Shown here: positions 35,072-36,195 of the stretch, piece by piece
Position numbering within the stretch: position 1 is the first letter of the stretch
Layout: each line of letters begins with the position of its first letter
Source of the DNA: Tildeniella nuda ZEHNDER 1965/U140
GTDB lineage: Bacteria > Cyanobacteriota > Cyanobacteriia > Leptolyngbyales > Leptolyngbyaceae
DNA: 36,195 bases
Assembly: GCA_019358895.1 (NCBI GenBank)
Contig: JAHHIG010000033.1
Span: 1-36,195 of the forward strand
Direction: 5' to 3'
Program-made: the position numbers and the translations under genes
Notes under the pieces: model-generated
Seen by the model: the letters and a program-made list of their open reading frames with translations, nothing else
What the model was told of the DNA's origin: nothing
The model's database searches: none

Positions 35072-36056
35072 ATGCCGGGTGTCGAGAATGGGATTGGGAT
35101 TGATGTGTGTAAGCGTTGGCTCAATGTCCACCTGCGCCCCCAGAACCAAAGCTTTCGGGTGCGCAACCGCGCCAGTGGCATCACTGAGTTGGTGCATCAA
35201 CTGAGTTTGCCCGAACAAGTTGGGCGCGTTGTTTGAGAAGCCACCGATGGGTACGAACGCCAAGCGGCATTAAGTTTGTTTCAGTGGGGGTATCGAGTGG
35301 TGGTGATCAACGCCAGCCAAGCTCGCAACTTTGCCAAGGCAGCCAATCAACTGGCAAAAACCGACCGCGTCGATGCTGCAATTTTGGCATGGTTTGGGGA
35401 AGCGATGAAACCGGAAGTGCGGGCTTTAGCGAGTGAGCAACAGGCAGAACTGCAAGATTTAGTCACCCGTCGCCGCCAGTTAGTCGAGATCCGCACGGCT
35501 TGAACAGAATCGTGACGCTGGGTTACGAGGAACCGCTCAAGCCGATGTCCAAGCTCATATCGATTGGCTCAGAGAGCGCATTAAGCAACTCGACGAGCCA
35601 CTCGAGTCGCAAATTAGCCAGTGCCAAACCTGGCAAACCAAACAGCGACAGCTCAAAACCGTGCCTGGAGTCGGCAAAATTGTCGCCGCCACAATGCTGG
35701 CACTGTTGCCAGAACTCGGAACGCTGTCCACACCAAAAATCAGTACGCTTGTGGGTGTGGCACCGCTCAATCGCGACAGTGGGCAGAAGCAAGGCAGACG
35801 CACCATCTTTGGGGGGCGCGCAGCGGTACGCCAGATGTTGTACAGGGCAACTTTAGTGGCAGTGCGCCATAACCAGGTCATCCAAGCCTTTTACAATCAG
35901 TTACAGAAACGAGGTAAACCCGTCAAGGTGGCGTTAGTCGCCTGTATGCATAAGCTGCTCACCATCCTCAATGCCATGCTCAAAAATGGCACAGACGGAC
36001 GAGAACCAAACCAATCTAGTTCACAGGTTTCTGCTCAACCTGCATCCTCGGCTTGA
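35072..36056 (+). pseudogene. IS110-family transposase, inactivated
   Basis: ATG 35072 follows GGAG. The DEDD catalytic residues are identifiable as Asp11 (GIDVCKRWLNV), Glu56 (EATDGYE), Asp98 and Asp101 (KTDRVDA). The C-terminal Tnp domain has PGVGKIVAATMLALLPELG and the serine motif GVAPLNRDSGQKQGRR. Two lesions are seen: a TGA at codon 55 (35234-35236), directly before Glu56, and an extra T near 35500 that puts a stop at 35501-35503 and shifts the rest to another frame up to 36056. The gene is dead unless recoded; total length fits the family. Confidence 0.9.
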
Positions 36057-36071
36057 CTTTCAAGATGATCG

Positions 36072-36117
36072 CTTCTCCCCAAGGAGAAGGGAGGTAGAAG
36101 TCTTGTCCTCTCTACCT
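36072..36117. repeat. Two adjacent hairpins after the IS110 copy
   Basis: CTTCTCC-CCAA-GGAGAAG (36072-36089) and AGGTAGA...TCTACCT (36092-36117) are perfect inverted repeats. Next comes GGGTGTAGCTTGCTTCC (36132-36148), whose reverse complement is inside the thiL insert. They may be part of the element's right end or a common dispersed palindrome. The window ends in this region without a gene. Confidence 0.6.
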
Positions 36118-36195
36118 TTGGGTGAGAGTGAGGGTGTAGCTTGCTTCCCGAAGGTGGGCGGCTTTCGCGGTTCATACCTTGATTCAGCAACGCCT

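Overview
The window is chromosomal DNA from a phycobilisome-containing cyanobacterium. The evidence is the alkane pair ado/aar, phycocyanobilin synthase pcyA, a complete minCDE set, guaB3, many HIP1-type GCGATCGC octamers, and abundant tandem heptanucleotide repeats of the cyanobacterial STRR type. The sequence alone does not fix a genus. No rRNA, tRNA, CRISPR array or prophage was seen.

Layout. 1-4426: a repeat element, an orphan sugar-type ABC permease (-), then ado, aar and thiL (+). thiL carries an in-frame insert made of heptamer repeats. 4451-6338: a decayed IS982-family insertion sequence and a gene-poor stretch with a ten-unit 21-bp tandem repeat. 6339-6999: a MntA/HepT nucleotidyltransferase-HEPN pair, predicted to be a toxin-antitoxin system. 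7157-11075: an M20 carbamoyl/ureido hydrolase (-) divergent from a small allophanate-hydrolase-C-like protein that is translationally coupled to ribD, then a 2H phosphoesterase and a YciI-like protein. 11255-15393: an MlaE-type permease, then minC-minD-minE-aroE on the minus strand, with repeat-filled gaps. 15923-24450: a kinase-fold protein that has lost the ATP-handling residues, a lipoxygenase, an OPX/Wzz polysaccharide export pair, pcyA and a Crp-family regulator. 24445-34668: an RlpA-like protein, a gene desert holding two miniature inverted-repeat elements, an HpnI/GT21-like glycosyltransferase, ExoD, two proteins of unknown function, a LOG-family protein, trxA, guaB3 and a metal-type MerR regulator. 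34880-36195: an inactivated IS110-family transposase with a leader that could encode a bridge RNA.

How the genes fit together. ado and aar form the fatty acyl-ACP to alkane pathway. minCDE places the division site, and RlpA may act in septal or peptidoglycan processing. OPX, Wzz and perhaps ExoD point to exopolysaccharide export. ribD, thiL, aroE, guaB3 and pcyA are housekeeping or cofactor genes. The most unusual content is the repeat landscape: heptamer arrays have entered thiL, supply the minC stop codon and fill most gaps. At least five different small repeat families are present, one of them flanked by a clean 9-bp target duplication. The main protein-level oddity is the predicted membrane-anchored pseudokinase. 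I found no clearly unprecedented multigene system; the best leads are the pseudokinase, the two mobile miniature elements, the IS110 leader and the 21-bp repeat locus.
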